NCBI GenBank assembly: GCA_963969395.1
Contig: OZ017804.1
Location: 2,542,001-2,606,000 of the forward strand
Source of the DNA: Pseudoscleropodium purum
Lineage: Eukaryota > Streptophyta > Bryopsida > Hypnales > Brachytheciaceae
Direction: 5' to 3'
Length of the DNA: 64,000 bases
The translations under genes were made by a program, and so were the position numbers. Below the pieces are notes generated by a model. The model had not been told where the DNA came from. It ran no database searches and saw only the letters and a program-made list of their open reading frames with translations. Positions 62,665 through 64,000 of this stretch are shown piece by piece (the stretch's first letter is position 1; each line of letters opens with the position of its first letter).

Positions 62665-62888
62665 CAGGGTTGACGAATCTCTACGTCCGCTTGAAAAAGG
62701 CGTCCGTAACCCAGACGTCTGTCTGCACGGACGCCAACGGACGCAGCGTCCCTCCCGCCGTTGGAAGGCGGACGGATGGGGCGGACAGGGCGAGGTGGGG
62801 CGGACGGCGTCCGCGAATGTTAGCGGACGTTGCGGACACAACGTCCGCGTCCAGACGTCCCGGATGTCCGACCGTCTTGTCAACCCTG
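62665..62888. mobile_element. hAT-type GC-rich MITE, 224 bp (copy 2 of three)
   Basis: It has the same CAGGGTTGAC ends as 6,788-7,031 and the same orientation, flanked by 8-bp repeats TCTAAAAG (62,657-62,664 and 62,889-62,896). The empty site is visible at 9,696-9,703 in the other block. It is shorter than copy 1, mostly through loss in the GC-rich core. Confidence 0.93.
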
Positions 62889-62896
62889 TCTAAAAG

Positions 62897-64000
62897 ACTA
62901 GGAGGAAGATGGAATTTAATTATGATTTGAAGCCACATTCACTCTTTCTAAACACTTTGCATCATGTGATGATGAAAGTGATAGGAGAGAGAAGAAGCAT
63001 CCAATGCAATGGACTCAATTCATATGTTTATTTGTGGAACTCACTTGATGTCAAGATTGAGTGCTTTAGCTACATTTATCTTTCTGAAGGGGGAAAGTAG
63101 CATCACCTTGAAAACTAGTGACACTATAAAAAAAAATACAATATTATTTTGTCTTGCATTAATTCAAAATAGCTTGACTTTGGAAGATTAGGATAAGTCA
63201 ATGTAGCATAAACAACAAATAGTCAAGTGAATAGTAACATGGCATGGTAGATTTGTATACAATCCTAATTGTAATCTTTGAATTTGGCCATAGTTTTGGC
63301 ATTGCACCTTCAATAGCAAAAATCTTGGTGAACTCCATAAGAAACATCTTGTTGATGAGCTATAGAAGAATGAAACAACAACCATTCTAGTCACTTGATT
63401 CATGGATAAAATACAAATCAAAGCACTAGAACAACAAATGAAAACACAGAAAACAATGTACAAAACAACACCTTCAAATAGAAGAACACCAAAAAAACTG
63501 TTAGAGATTCGAGTAATTATCTCCCATTTGAAACACAACACAGGGCACTCCACACATCATATATAGTTTCCTACAAGGGGATACAACTTTTGTGTTTCCA
63601 TATTATGGAATTTTATCACAACCAATGAACAAATCATGGTCTTTAAATTTTTCAGAGGACCTGTGTGCATTAAGAGTCTAATTGTCCAAGATCCCATGCC
63701 AAAATGAAAGCACAAAATAGTAGAAAATAATCAATGAATCAATTTGAATTTGTCTTATCTATGAGAAGCAAAAACTAGTCACCAAATTCATTAAAAAAAA
63801 AGGAAGTAATCCCAAGGAGCCCTTTTCAAGGATTGGTCCAATTGGAACACTCTTCAACAACTTTGCATGTAGTGAGTGCCCCATTGGGGTCCTGAAGCTA
63901 CTACTTGAATGCTAAGAGTATATGTACATCCTTGATATAGGAAGTTGCAACCTTAATACTACAACAAGGTTCACAAAGGACTGTGACCAAAAGGATCGCC
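62897..64000. other. Duplicated intergenic stretch, no gene
   Basis: Aligned to 9,704-10,817. The 121-residue minus ORF at 63,188-63,553 is not open in copy 1 and is unlikely to be coding. Confidence 0.5.

Larger units (their letters stand above)
52283..64000. repeat. Large direct duplication, copy 2
   Basis: This is the partner of 1-10,817, about 52.3-53.2 kb downstream. It keeps sequence missing from copy 1 (53,155-53,478; about 61,541-61,701; about 61,863-62,270) and carries its own hAT MITE at 62,665 where copy 1 has an empty site. The copies flank the receptor gene, so the gene may sit in a tandemly duplicated unit of about 53 kb. Confidence 0.95.

Noticed and set aside
1..64000. tRNA, rRNA, bacterial operons or autonomous transposase/reverse transcriptase genes
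   Set aside because: Scanned for cloverleaf-like sequences, rRNA landmarks and DDE or RT motifs in the translations; none was convincing by eye.

Overview
The window reads as nuclear DNA of a land plant, most plausibly a moss. It is AT-rich, gene-poor and full of short non-autonomous transposons. It has one clear intron-containing gene whose domain order (N-terminal helical region, Ser/Thr kinase, NB-ARC, LRR) is the PK-NBS-LRR ('PNL') class of intracellular immune receptors described in mosses. The organism is an inference; no rRNA, tRNA or organellar sequence was found to test it.

Layout. 1-10,817 and 52,283-64,000 are two direct copies (about 95% identical by eye) of one non-coding, transposon-rich block; both run off the window edges. 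10.8-23.1 kb is repeat-derived DNA, including a nested composite at 20.2-23.1 kb. 23.3-24.05 kb is less AT-rich and is the best candidate for the gene's promoter and 5' leader. 24.05-29.87 kb is AT-rich and may be a long 5'UTR intron. The receptor gene starts at 29,940 (+): exon 1 (29,940-31,460, N-terminal domain and kinase), exon 2 (32,642-33,757, NB-ARC), exon 3 (33,963-34,083, linker) and exon 4 (from 34,538, LRR). The three splice junctions keep frame (phases 0, 0, 1) and give a 2,257-residue protein ending at a TGA at 38,551-38,553.

The outstanding feature is the LRR exon. The 72-bp (24-residue) LRR unit is repeated 199 times in exact register from 34,738 to 49,065, with no net indel that is not a multiple of 72 bp. 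The array has higher-order structure: a 6,912-bp block (96 LRRs) is present twice in tandem and looks nearly identical, and a smaller block recurs at 2,664 bp (37 LRRs). One Trp-to-TGA change has been copied by these events and now interrupts the frame four times (after 53, 37, 59 and 37 units); the frame is otherwise open. The 3' edge decays into degenerate LRRs. The array therefore behaves like a coding satellite inside an immune-receptor exon.

Mobile elements: three GC-rich hAT-type MITEs with exact 8-bp target duplications, two of them giving reciprocal filled/empty sites between the duplicated blocks; many ~0.9-kb elements that begin and end in TTAA, one nested in another in a way that shows TTAA duplication; long foldback elements; a Tourist-like MITE; and a 214-bp MITE with perfect 22-bp ends. 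No transposase or reverse transcriptase gene was found, so all appear non-autonomous.
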